Shown here in pieces: positions 1-11,000 of a stretch of DNA of 64,000 bases. The position numbers and the translations under genes are program-made. The notes under the pieces are model-generated. The model ran no database searches and was not told the origin of the DNA. It saw nothing but the letters and a program-made list of their open reading frames with translations. Origin of the DNA: Klebsormidium nitens (Eukaryota; Streptophyta; Klebsormidiophyceae; Klebsormidiales; Klebsormidiaceae); the NCBI GenBank assembly GCA_000708835.1, contig DF236952.1, positions 62,001-126,000 on the forward strand. Reading direction: 5' to 3'. Positions within the stretch are counted from its first letter, which is position 1, and each line of letters starts with the position of its first letter.

Positions 1-1235
1 GAACAGGCAAAGCTCAATCAGTTCCGGGTAAGTGGCGATCGTTACGATTGTCTCAACGGCGGGTGTGAGAGCTTCTGATGACAGGCCTGGCGGGACAAGA
101 TGAGAAAATTTTGTTGATGCGGAAGCATCAGAGAGTGTGGTAGGTGTTGCGCCTGTGCTGCGTCGATATAGAGATCAATCTCTTTGTAGCTGACTGAAGG
201 GTCGACAGGCGCTTGAATTGGATAAACAGAGCAATGCACCAGTTTGATTCAAATGGCGGGCTGGTCTCTGTAGTTGGGCGTGTTTGTTGATTATCTGCTG
301 GCATTTGGCACGTTCTCATGCCTCTAATGTTGCCTTGGTGCACTCTCTTATCAGAGCGCAACGATGACTTAGAGCGGCAACCTTTCTAGATGAGTGTCTT
401 AGAATCTTTATTACTCCACTGAACACCCGGTATCGGTTTGCGTGCAGGCGCTGATTGGGGCTTCAGGAGGAAAGATAAGCATATCAAAACGGGCCGAATG
501 AAAGAAACCTTCTGGTTTTGAGAAACTCAAGTGTGCAGATGTCCTTCGTGTACAGCTACTGTCGTATTTGTCGTACAATGTACTGCAGTCCGACAGCTCA
601 TGTCCATGCCATATGGAGTCATAATGACCTTAAAATGATTGTACCAGACGGCCATAAACCTAGTGTGTAGTCATTCCGTAAGCATGCGGCCACATCGTGT
701 GCGGATCGTCAGTGCAAGACCGTCTATGTTTGACGATGCTAGAGACCCATGCCCACATGAATCTGAGCGTATCCTACTCGTGAGTCGTGTATGCCTATCT
801 TACTACAAAGGCCGGCCGCGCAAATTTGTCAGAAGTTGGGTCATACGCAGCATGCGTGCGCCGCAAACGAAGGATACTGCAGCTGGCACACAGAATTGCA
901 CACATGTACCTATATACGGTCACATGCCCGCGGCTGCGGTGTGCATGGGCCAACTGTTCGACGATCGACAAGCACCGTCTTATAGCTGCCGACGACGCGG
1001 TCGCTCTGCGTATGCCAACACATCAGGTCATGTTTCCATGCATATATATGCACACCCGATCTTTCAAAACTCGATCGACCAGAAACTTCAATTGACCCCC
1101 GCATGGAAGCGCAATTGTCATGTAGACAATCAGATGCGAATGTGCTATCTTTATACACGATATAAATGATAAGTAACAGTGTGCGAGCAACTTGGCTTGT
1201 TGAAGAACCCGTCTCGCCTTGTTGCTTTCGATCAG
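1..1235. other. Intergenic, downstream of the NUDT9-like gene
   Basis: No gene is supported here. The right end must hold the 3' UTR of the minus-strand NUDT9-like gene that stops at 1236. Several open frames exist (for example 639-1169 plus), but their translations are low-complexity in style, have no splice partners and match nothing I know. A short AT palindrome lies near 1038-1053. Confidence 0.6.
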
Positions 1236-4200
1236 TCAATGCGCGAGGCCCTTCGCTCTAAGAAATAACCTGTACAACTCAGCGCCCCCCTCGTGGCATC
1301 CTGGCATTTTCGGCGCTTCAATGTCCACTTCCTCCTGCATGATACGTCACCAGGAGCACGATAAAGGCAACAGCCAAGAGCAGAAACCAGCACCTTCTCC
1401 AGCTCGATATGCATTCTCATAGCGGAAGGACTTAAAGTCGATCCTCGTTTGTTCTTTTTGGCTCACTACTACCGTCCCTTTAAGAATTTTAAGCCGACTC
1501 AGAGGACACCCCTGGCAAATGTCAACTGATAAGTGCAGGGTCTGACCCACTCTTGAGATGTTGGCCAAGAGGATCCGTACCCTTGAGGATGACGAGAGTG
1601 ATCTCTTGCCAGCGATTCCCGCAGGCTTACATACGTCTGCGGCTTGTGAATGAAGCTAATCAAGCAGCGTTTACTTCGATTGCAGACCGTGCAGAAGTGA
1701 AGGCACTCTCTTCAGTTTCTGGTTTATCGGCGAGCTCGCTTGAAGACAGAGTCAGAAAGCTCACCTGCGTGCAAGCAGTCAGCTTCGTGGACTCGTTCTT
1801 GTCCATTGCGGTGGCATAGTGCTGTTGAATCTCGGAGGAGGAGAGAGCGCATTGAACGTAGAAGAAGGCCGTGGGCCGCATGCTCGTTTTCCGTCGACTG
1901 ATGCCAAGGAAGACGGGAGGGGACTGCAGAAAAGCAGCGATGCATCGCATCATTTGAGGGGAGAAGACAAGCCCGAGCATTACCATGATAAGTAGAAGGG
2001 GAGAGAAGTTTGAGGGAAAGTTGCCGCATTTGGAACAGCGTTGCAAAAGGGGCTAGAGGAAGACTTGACGTTGAAAGGCGTAGTAAAGCCCTTGCCTTGT
2101 TCGTCCCTTTCATTCTCAGATGGATACCTTTTATGTAGATCTCTTGAGCAGAACGTAAACCAGAGTACAGTACAAAAGCCTGAAAAGAGTTTCTTGAGAG
2201 GAACACCGGTACGTGCAGGTTATACCCCTAGGCTAGACTTCCTGCCAGCTGACGTGACCACAGTTGCTAGTTTGAAAATTTGTCAAGGAAGAAGTATACA
2301 AATTATGGAGACAGGCTAAGGCGATCACCGGCCATGGGAGGGAGTCGTCTCCATGAAACTCCAACTTGAAAAACTTCAATTTAGAAAGTCTGCTCGGAAG
2401 AAGACAAAGTTGATGCTCAAGAAAGGTATACACGTACCAACGTGTCTAAGGGGATGCCTGTCTCTTCCAAAATCTCGAGGAGAATTGCATTGAACATCTC
2501 TCTGCTGATGGCAGCATTCCGCTCCGACGCAGAGGTCCCTGGCTCAATGTCATGCCCAGCAATCCCGACCACCTTCGGCTGCAAAAGTATTAGAAGCTGC
2601 TCAGATGGAGACTGTCGATGGCGTCACAAGAGTAATCAACCAGCCCTGGTTGAGTTAGGTTGTGCCTCAAGACTGCACGGAAGAAGCGAGGGGGTAGCGG
2701 CAATGGGAGACGAGGCGAGGTGCTGCAAGCTGGGACGCGCAAGCTAGCATAATTTGTGACTTGGCTAAATTGCTTTTCGGACAGATGTATTAGGAATAGG
2801 GACTTTTCAACGCTCGTATTCTGGACAAAAAGCTACTAACGATAGAACCCGCTGGTTGAAAGAACGACCAGGAAACCCAAGAGAAGGCGCACCATCAATG
2901 CTTGCTGCTTCGTAAGGACCCCCCCTACAGGTAGACGGCAATCTGAATCTGAAAATTGATGCTGCTCAACCACAAGACGACTATGTGCTGGCAAGGTTCT
3001 GGCAGAATGCACATGTGAACCTCATCAGAGATCCAGGCTTTGTGCCTGGACGGAGATATAACTAGTTCCAGTCCGCAACCAATAGCCTTTCTCACAGCGT
3101 TGGCCTCCACAACCTCGAGAAACTAATCAGCAGAACCTTAAAGGACCGATAAAGCCAAACTGGCATGGACTATTACTTGCTTCTGGGAGACTGAACGGAG
3201 GAGCAAAGAATAGTTAGAAGCAAGAATGGAAGAGAGCGCGTACCTCTGGATGGCCGCCAGGAAAGACAGGCTGGCCTGGGCACTCGCCAACATCGGTCCC
3301 TCTTTGCAACACAATTACTCTGTTGTCCGATGTTTCGACTATTGCGCCGTTGCCTAAGTTGCTGGCGATGTGGCGACACAAGGCCACATCATCTGTAAGA
3401 GCACGGTAGAAGTCAAGGAAGTGTGGGCAGGCACGGCTCCAGGTAGCTTCAGATGAGGTCAGAATGTCAAGCTGGTGCATCTTCTCCAACCAATTCCTCT
3501 CAGACTACGTATTATACAATCCCACAATGTCGTACCTTCCAGAACAAGAGGCTGCCTGGATAGAAGTTGGAGGCAGCTAGAAAGACCACATGAATAGAGA
3601 ATCTGCGAACCAACTGGAAAGCAAGCGAGAAAAGTCCATCCTCAGATCATCTAAAGCAACCATAGGTACCTTGGGCCTCCGGAACCACGAACTCTTGCCA
3701 GCGAGGACAGAGGGCCGTCCCCACATGGTGCTTGTAGTCTGTCAGGCCCAGCTGCAGGCAGACTCTGCTCGGATGACCATCCTGGGATTCTAGGATTTTG
3801 CACCCACCATACTGCAAGTCAGATAAGGAAGAGTAAGGATGTGAGAAGGTGCCGAGCGATGCTGACGCATCCGTATGATGGTATCGCACGACAGGACAGC
3901 AGCAGGACCTAGGCAACAAGGCAACTTGTGGAGAGCGTGATGGCTACAATATGCGATGCCTTTTGATAGATGTAGTGGCAAGTGAGCCACCAACCATTTA
4001 CTGTTGGTGTTCTCTGCATAGCTACCACAAGCATCTGTGGCAAAACAGAACAGTTGAAGCGACAGAGATCTTCTTAGCATCCAAGGAGATATTGGCGACA
4101 AAAAGCTTCACAAGATAGTTGGATATGAGCTGCTTCCACCCCCACCCTAACATTAAGATGTCCTCCTCTTGGCTGCTGTTCCTTACATTTGCACCTAATA

Positions 4201-4556
4201 TGATGCTGCTGAAGTGTGCAGTAGACGTTTCCATGCCCCTCAACAACAACGAGCAAAGTTTGTATGCTAGTAGTGCTCGTGGCACGGACCCAAGGCTTGT
4301 GCGCGGTTTCGCAAAGACTGACATTGCTTTTTAAGCTTACCCGGAATTTGGACCCATTGAATAGAGACGGCTGCCGGGCCAGTCTTGCCTCCCAGGTCTG
4401 ATCAATGGAGCTCTCAAGTCCAGGGTCTGGATGTGGTGAACGGTCAAATGCAGGGCTGAATTCGACAGTCAGGTCGTCTGCTAAAATGCCATTTGAGCAC
4501 ACGAGGGGCAACACAAAAACTCGTCCCTGGTTGCCTGATTCAGAAAGAGAGTCCAT
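1236..4556 (-). CDS. NUDT9: Nudix hydrolase 9-like (NUDT9/NUDT22 type)
   Basis: This predicts a 301-aa Nudix hydrolase resembling plant Nudix hydrolase 9, the relative of animal NUDT22, which cleaves nucleoside diphosphate sugars. Six exons, read on the minus strand: 4556-4341, 3811-3670, 3392-3244, 2578-2438, 1923-1765, 1334-1236. The total is 906 nt and all phases agree. Exon 1 carries the family N-terminus (EFSPAFDRSPHPD, SLFNGSKFR). Exon 2 has LGLTDYKHHVGT. Exon 3 has the LGNGAIVETSD and FPGGHPE motifs. Exon 4 holds the helix of the Nudix box, read as LLEILEETGI. Exon 5 has FLGISRR and MRPTAFFYV. Exon 6 has MPGCHEGGAELY, the family C-terminus. Length fits the plant family at about 300 aa. 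The Arg of the REUXEEXGU consensus is Leu here. The ATG at 4556 was chosen because it gives the usual short leader before TVEFSPAFDR. No transit peptide is obvious. Confidence 0.9.
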
Positions 4557-5234
4557 GTTGTGGGACTGACAGTGGGAAGGCACGAAGGAGTCTCTGGACT
4601 CCTGCTCAGCTCTGTCCACTTTGACTGGCAACAACCAACCACAGCAGCCTCCTCAATAACGATCTGCAAGTTGGCACGCCGCCCTCAACTTCTTGAGTGG
4701 CAGAAGATTACTTTAAGTGTACTCAAAAATTGTTCATCGTCAATGCCCCGCAGATTCCAAGGGCTGCATACTGAAATACCGTACACGCAATTGTCTTGAT
4801 TCTCTTCTGCAACAAGAGCCCTACAAGAGCAAGGGCAAGGGCGTCCTTCAGTGTCGCTGCCGCTGTGAAATGCAGCTCAGCCTGTTTTGCATGAGTTGAA
4901 CCTGAGCATGCATGCAATGCAGTGTCACTGTATGGAGCTGCCGGCGTCAGAGTGACGCGAGCGGGATCCCTCTCTCGGACGGCTCAAGTCACTGTCAAGT
5001 GCGGAATCGCTCGAGAGAGCTTGTTCCTCGCTTGTTCAGGGATAGCTCAGTTTGATTAAGGCTTGAACTGTAATTGAGGAGGACCAGCTGAGGCTACGGC
5101 CTATGCCGTTTAGCAGCTCGTCTACATAAAAGTTCGTCATGCATTGCGTCTAGCTAATCTACTAATCACCCATGCCGTCGCTCGCTGAAGGATGACCATT
5201 GACGAGGCAAATCTTTGGTGCTGACCATGGCCTC
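4557..5234. promoter_or_regulatory. Divergent intergenic region, NUDT9-like / 190-aa gene
   Basis: These 678 bp separate the start codons of two divergently transcribed genes, so they must hold both 5' UTRs and both promoters. An A/T-rich element (acataaaag, near 5124) lies about 110 bp before the plus-strand ATG and could serve as a TATA-like site. This is position-based inference; no coding content is supported. Confidence 0.4.
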
Positions 5235-6605
5235 ATGGCGGACGACCAGGTGAATGTTAGGCCTAAGACTCCCTTCAAAGACATTCAAAACGAGTTGAAT
5301 GTTGTGCCCCAGCTCAAGACAACCGGAGCATTAGCCAAATATCTGAAGCGGCATCTTGAGGTGATTTTACGTTCTGCATCTTGTGCGCTCTACTTTTGCA
5401 GGCAGCTGCCAGCACAAAGCACACGGTTTAAAGGCTGGAGATCTTCCAGAGCATACTTCATTCCCGTTCAAATAACGTTTCTGACATCAGAAGAGTACAC
5501 TGCTGCTCATCTCATGCTTCCTGGCCCCTGAGCTCTAGGCTGCGCCATCAGATGCTGTGGAACCGCGATTTGGAGCTTCTCAGGCCCCGGAGAGCTGCTT
5601 AAACTTGCTTCAAGGGCAGGTCAACTCGTGACATCAATTGAAGTAGTGAACCCTTGTTTTCTCTCCAGACCTGGTTTCAGTTCAGGTCAGCTCCACATGT
5701 GGTTCATGACATCCTTTGAAATGGTGGTTAAAACCTGTATCTACATTCTCAGGGCTGGTTTAAGGTCAGGTGAAGTGGTTGGTTAACTCCTTGTTTACTC
5801 TTTTGCCTGTGCAGGTGGAGTCTTGGATTGCATACAGCCGTGCCCACGCACTGAAGCAGCTGAGGTCCAAGGCGGATGCAGCGCACCCGTGCCTCCTTGT
5901 GGTCTTTAACATGGCTGAGATACAAGCCCGTGCAGAAACCGTGCAGTTGACACCCGCTGAAGCATTGCAGGCCCTTGACGGGGCGTTCACTCACTATGGG
6001 GCCCGCGTCGAAACCTTTGCGGGTACTCAGGATCAAAAGGTCACGAAGGCCTGCTACTTCAAGAAATTTAGAGATTCCGAGACAGTGAGTAATCAATGGC
6101 GGGTTCTTTTACGCTGTTGTGTGTGGAGGACAGTGTGCAGATAGTGCGCCTGATGAAGCTACTAGAGCACGTGGACAAGTTGCTTGGAAGTTTGTCTATT
6201 AATGGAAGGTTTGTGGTTTCGAATGTAAACGAGCATGCGGATGTGGAGAATGTGACGCACTGGCATGGTCTGCAGGAGGGACAACAAAGAAATTTGTGTC
6301 AACTAGATTGGGCCCACTGTTGGCAATCACTCTTTTGACTGCTTGGTTCAGATCTGCTGTCTGAATACATCCATAATCAGTAGAGCCTCACGTGAAGATG
6401 AACATGAATATAACAAAATTCTGCACTCACAAAGGTTTGGGGTTTCTAACAGCCAGTGCACATTGCGTTCGACACTAAGGCGCTAGAATATGCTAGATCT
6501 GATGTATATACAACATACACTGACCTTGGTCGATTCTTTTCTATTTATGCCGGTCGCCTCGACTCTGCAGTGGGCGTTCACACCAAGCCAGAACCGCCTG
6601 ATTGA
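5235..6605 (+). CDS. Unrecognised 190-aa protein, four exons
   Basis: I do not recognise this protein. Proposed exons are 5235-5360, 5402-5425, 5815-6084 and 6453-6605 (573 nt, all joined in phase 0). Exon 1 begins MADDQVNVRPKTPF and continues to KYLKRHLE. Exon 2 is only 24 nt and uses a weak donor (gtttaa), so it is the least secure. Exon 3 (WIAYSRAHALKQL to KKFRDSET) has strong splice sites on both sides. Exon 4 starts after ctaacag and runs PVHIAFDTKALEYAR to a TGA at 6603-6605. The translation is soluble, mixed helical in character and shows no signal peptide, membrane segment or catalytic motif that I can name. It is flanked by the minus-strand NUDT9-like and ABCG genes. The gene is probably real, because open frame and splice sites coincide; function is unknown. 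Confidence 0.55.
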
Positions 6606-8002
6606 GATGGCGGGTGGGGCTGCGCCACCAGAGTTTGCCCCGGTCCCAATCACTTCTGCCGACCTCCTTTTCATCAAGGATGGCAGCGTGGGCGACTGCG
6701 CCAAACTCCATTTCTTTGTTAAGCGCTGGTATGTGATCCACCCCCTAGTGAGATGCTTCAACTGCTACCATTGTAATGATGCCGCAACACCAGTTATAAC
6801 TGAGTCATGCAACGTGCAGAGTCCGTTGCTTGCTTGACCAATGGGTTGATCGGTGTCGATCATTGCTGACACGCTCTTAGTTTCTTACTATAGCTAATCG
6901 GAGAAACCTGAATTTGAGTCGGCCTAAGGAATTCAACTCACTTGTGATGCAGAACAGCTCAGTCGGTGATCACCTCCTCGTCGATCAACTCTTTCCGGAT
7001 CTTGGAGAAATGTATTGCGGCAAAGTCCTCCACTCTCAGCGCGATGTCAGAAAATTTGGCGGCCGACGTAAACATCTTCTACAAGCACTCGGAATCAACA
7101 TTTCCAACTTGATATATATGCTAATTGACTTCTCATCTTAAATATATACAACTATATCAGTGATCTGCATGGTTGATATACATCAAGTTCACCCGGATGC
7201 ATCATGCACATGCTAAGTCGGTTGCATAAGTGGCCGGCATCAGCGGTGCAAGTCCAGTTGCCACATGATGGCCCGAGCCTTGGCAAGAGTCGCGCTCAAT
7301 ATGATCAAGAGTCGACTGAATGAGCGCGACCGTCTATGCTAAGTCAACGTCAACATCATGCAAGACATGAGTGACCCTGAACTTGAGCAAAACTCAATGA
7401 TAGATCTGCGACTAAAGATAGTTTGATATCTTGCATGGATCTCACAATACCGCGTCAATCTATGCGTAAGCGGTGCACGCTCATGCAATTGTTGGCACAT
7501 GTTCGAGTGTCTTAATCTGCTGGCTGATCAATGTAGATCGACCATGCACGACGGTAATTATGATGCATGCTTTTTAGGTTTCAATCCAAAACGCCATAGC
7601 TGCAAGTCCAGAGGCCACAGGCTACGGCTACTCATGATACATAAGAAGTGGGTCTGTCATTCTGAAGGTCATCATTCGCAAGCAGATTCAAAAGCTTTAA
7701 GCTAGCGACAATATTTTTGTACACAAAGTTTAGCAAATCCTTCCTCCGTACAACTGGTCCGCGTCCCATGCTTTCAGGTTCACCGCAAAGGGCACAAAAG
7801 TGTATCAAACACGCTAAGTCCGCGGGAAAACGTGGGTTTAATCGAGCGTGCTAACATACTGTACACAACCAACACTCGTGTTAGAATGCTAGTGCAAAAG
7901 ATAGGATTAAGGCTCCGATACCAGGAGCTTGCGTAGCAGGAGTGACGACCGAAGCTTATTTTCGCTGTAAGGCTACACCCTTGGAAGCCCCCATCTTCAC
8001 AA
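6606..8002. other. Convergent intergenic region before the ABCG gene
   Basis: About 1.4 kb lies between two convergent stop codons. It holds both 3' UTRs and A/T-rich sequence, including a run of TATATA-rich words around 7110-7180. Short open frames on both strands have no splice support. Nothing else is visible. Confidence 0.5.
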
Positions 8003-11000
8003 CTATCGCACTTTGCTCTTCGTCCTTTTCCGGAGGGCCAGGTAAACGAACAACCGATACAGCACCATCCAACCGATGAGCACCAACGGCTCCCAAGGCC
8101 ACTCGTTCGCATCTCTCTGCAAAAGACGGAGTTGGAAGGGTTGAGACACAGTACCTCTTTCTACGTCGGCTCGCTTGTAGGAAAATCTTCTTTGAACAGC
8201 GTTCTCGGACTGAGGGTTCCAGTACTAGAACTTTATTAGCAGGTGAGGCTGCTAACCACAAGACAACCAATCCTTTGGCTTCACATCTAACTCATTGGGC
8301 ATTCCAAAAACTGTACCCAAGGACGAATAGATTTCCGCAGGTTTAAATTAGAGGCTGCAGATCAGGAAGCGGAAGCCGTCGAGTGCCGGTTTCACCAGTC
8401 AGAACAGGACGGACGTCTTCTTCCAAAAAGTGATGTATCTAATCTGGTTGCTCTCGTCTCCTAAGGTAACATCGGCATCCGCCCATCCGACTGATCAATG
8501 GTGGAATCCCATGCTTCAAGGGAAGACTGTTGTGAAGGAAATCCTCCAGTCCTTGACTTCTGTTTCTGCAATAATAAATCTGTAACTTCTGAGCAACTCT
8601 GCTATCAGAGCAATTTGTTTACCCACCTGCAGGTTCAGCGCGGCTGAGGGATCCTCGAGGCGCGTGCAGATGTCGGGGTGGTTCTGCGGGCTGGAGACCG
8701 CACCAGCGGCTCCGCAGTCGTAGAGCGGCGTGTCATGGAACTGGATCTTTTGCAGCAAGTTGTAGCCGTAGTAGATGAACGAGAAGTACTTGAGCCACGC
8801 GATCCACGCGTGGATGCCTTGCACGAAGAAGCCGGCGACCTGCGAAGAAAGGGAGACATTATTTTAGAAATAACAAAGGTGAAATGTATTTGAGCCAGGC
8901 CGATTGACCGTGTTGCTCGACCGCCTGCGCCGTGGTGTCCTCTGAAATTTGAGCAATAAAACCTTGAAGATAGATTGGGTTGGAGGAGCATGATGCGACG
9001 AGTGGGGTGCGGACAACGTGTAAGGCTAACGTGCGCAAAGAAATCGTTAGAAGGAGGGCGGCGAAACAGGGACTCAATAGGAGACAACAGAAAAACTGCA
9101 ATCTTGCGCACTGTCTAATCAGCGTGAAGAATCTGAAAGAAAGCGGAGTTAAAAGCAGGTTCTGCAATTCTGATTCCGGAACATTCGAAACTACAGATTT
9201 TTCGGGCGGGGTGATCGGCACCATGCTGAGCGCCCCGCCGAAGACAATGGTTAGCCCAATCTCGGGGTTGCCCAGAAAATTTACTTTCAAAGTTCAGATT
9301 TTAGGAGTTCCAGAAACTACAAAAACAACAGATATGGGCAAAAGTTCAGCCCGACTCACCAGCACCATGCTGAGCGCCACAACGGAGACGATGGTCTGCC
9401 CGATCTTGGGGTTGGTCACGAGCGCGCCGACGAGCAGGCCCAGCGACTGCGCGGTCAGCATGACCAGGATCACGGACGCCCAGTTGGCGAAGAACGACCA
9501 CGCGTCGTACCTGCGGACGCAATTCGAGTTGGTAAACTTCAAGAGTTGAACTTGGGATGTATTCGAGCGGATTTATGGACTAAAGGCAGGACCAAGGACG
9601 CACAGTTGGCGAAGAACGGCCATGCGTCGTACCTGCGGACACAGTTCCGGTTTGCTATTAATTCAAAGAGTTGCACTTGGATGTGTTAAATGAATCACGG
9701 ACTTTAAGGCAAGATTAATGACGCCCGGTTGGCAAAGAACGACCACGCGTCGTATCTGCAGACACACTTCCGGATTACTGTCAATCCAAAGATCTAATCT
9801 TGGAATCGATGAAGCGGCTTTATGTGCTAAAGGCAGAACCAAGGACGCCCAGTTGGCAAAAACGACCGTGCATCGTACCGGCAAATACAATTATCAAATG
9901 AGCGTGAAGCTTGACTAACAATCAGCAGCCTTGGGTTTGGTGGAACCGATGTAAACGCTCGTTTGCAGAATGACGACTACAACTAGTAAATGCTGGTTAC
10001 AGAAATAGACTTCCGAAAAAGTTGCAGCACGGAAGAAAAGGCTGCAGACGAAGCACGAAAGAGAGCAGAAACCCACCTAAGCCCAGCCATGAAGTAGATG
10101 ATTGCAATGAAGATGGTGGGCAGCGTGCTGTCGACGGGCAGGTCCGACGCCATGCGCGCGAAGAAGAACGCGCTCAGGTGGTACATCCCGCTCGCGCGCT
10201 CCTTGACCACCATCTTAAAGACGCTGCTGAACGTCAGCAGCGCGCCGATCATGGACCGTATGGACAGGAACATCATCTCGAAGAAGAGCAGCCCGCGAAG
10301 GTTCTGGGCGTCCGCGACCGTCGGGTTCTGGCCCTTTTGCAGCCAGAAGAGGCCTGGCCGAATGGAAAAGATAGAGGTTAATGCTGCGAAGGAAGTTCGC
10401 TATGATCCTCCTATTCTGGTGTCAGAAGTGGTCCAGATACGACGGACAATTGAGGGTGGGTTGCGTGGTTAACGATGCGGAGAAAGAAAACAGACCAACG
10501 TCTCCAGTATCATCAGTGAGTAAGGCGCGTCTCAAAGACGCTGTCAAGCGACGGTGCTTTGAAGGGACGGGATTCGTGTGCCTTATCGACAACTCAAAAG
10601 AATCAAAGACGTGGCGAAAAAGGGAAAAGGCGCAACAACCTTGCTCTGTGCAATACAGAACAAGTGTTCGTACGACCCTGAGCATTATCCGGCGGAAGAC
10701 AGTTCGGAAAGCCTCATTCCGAGACTCAGAAGGTCAACTCGTAAGAACTTAACAACCATAGCGATGGAGAACCAGCTTACCCGCGAGCAGCCCCGCTGTG
10801 AGATGATGCTCGACGTCCCACTGGCTGCAATAAAGTTTTATCCTGAAGAAGTCGACCTTGGTTTGAACCAACGGGAACGGACATAAAGCTCACCCGCGAG
10901 CAGCCCGACAGTCATGTACTGCCCGAAGTCCCACTTGCTGTAAGACAACTCCAAACTGCCTGCTTTTGAAAAGCATGAACATTGACCCGAAGTGACAAAG

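Noticed and set aside
639..1169. 176-codon open frame on the plus strand
   Set aside because: No splice partners, no recognisable motif, and other frames in the same stretch are also open; it looks like chance in 3' flanking DNA.
1553..1665. Plus-strand open frame reading like a small protein, in a NUDT9-like intron
   Set aside because: Lies antisense inside intron 5 of a gene whose exons close perfectly; no promoter or splice evidence.
2925..3110. Minus-strand open frame EANAVRKAIGCGLELVIS.. in the NUDT9-like gene
   Set aside because: Lies between exons 3 and 4, which join in phase without it and match the family directly.
8635..9111. 158-codon minus-strand open frame rich in Ser/Arg/Thr
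   Set aside because: It is a shadow of ABCG exon 13 and its upstream intron in another frame.
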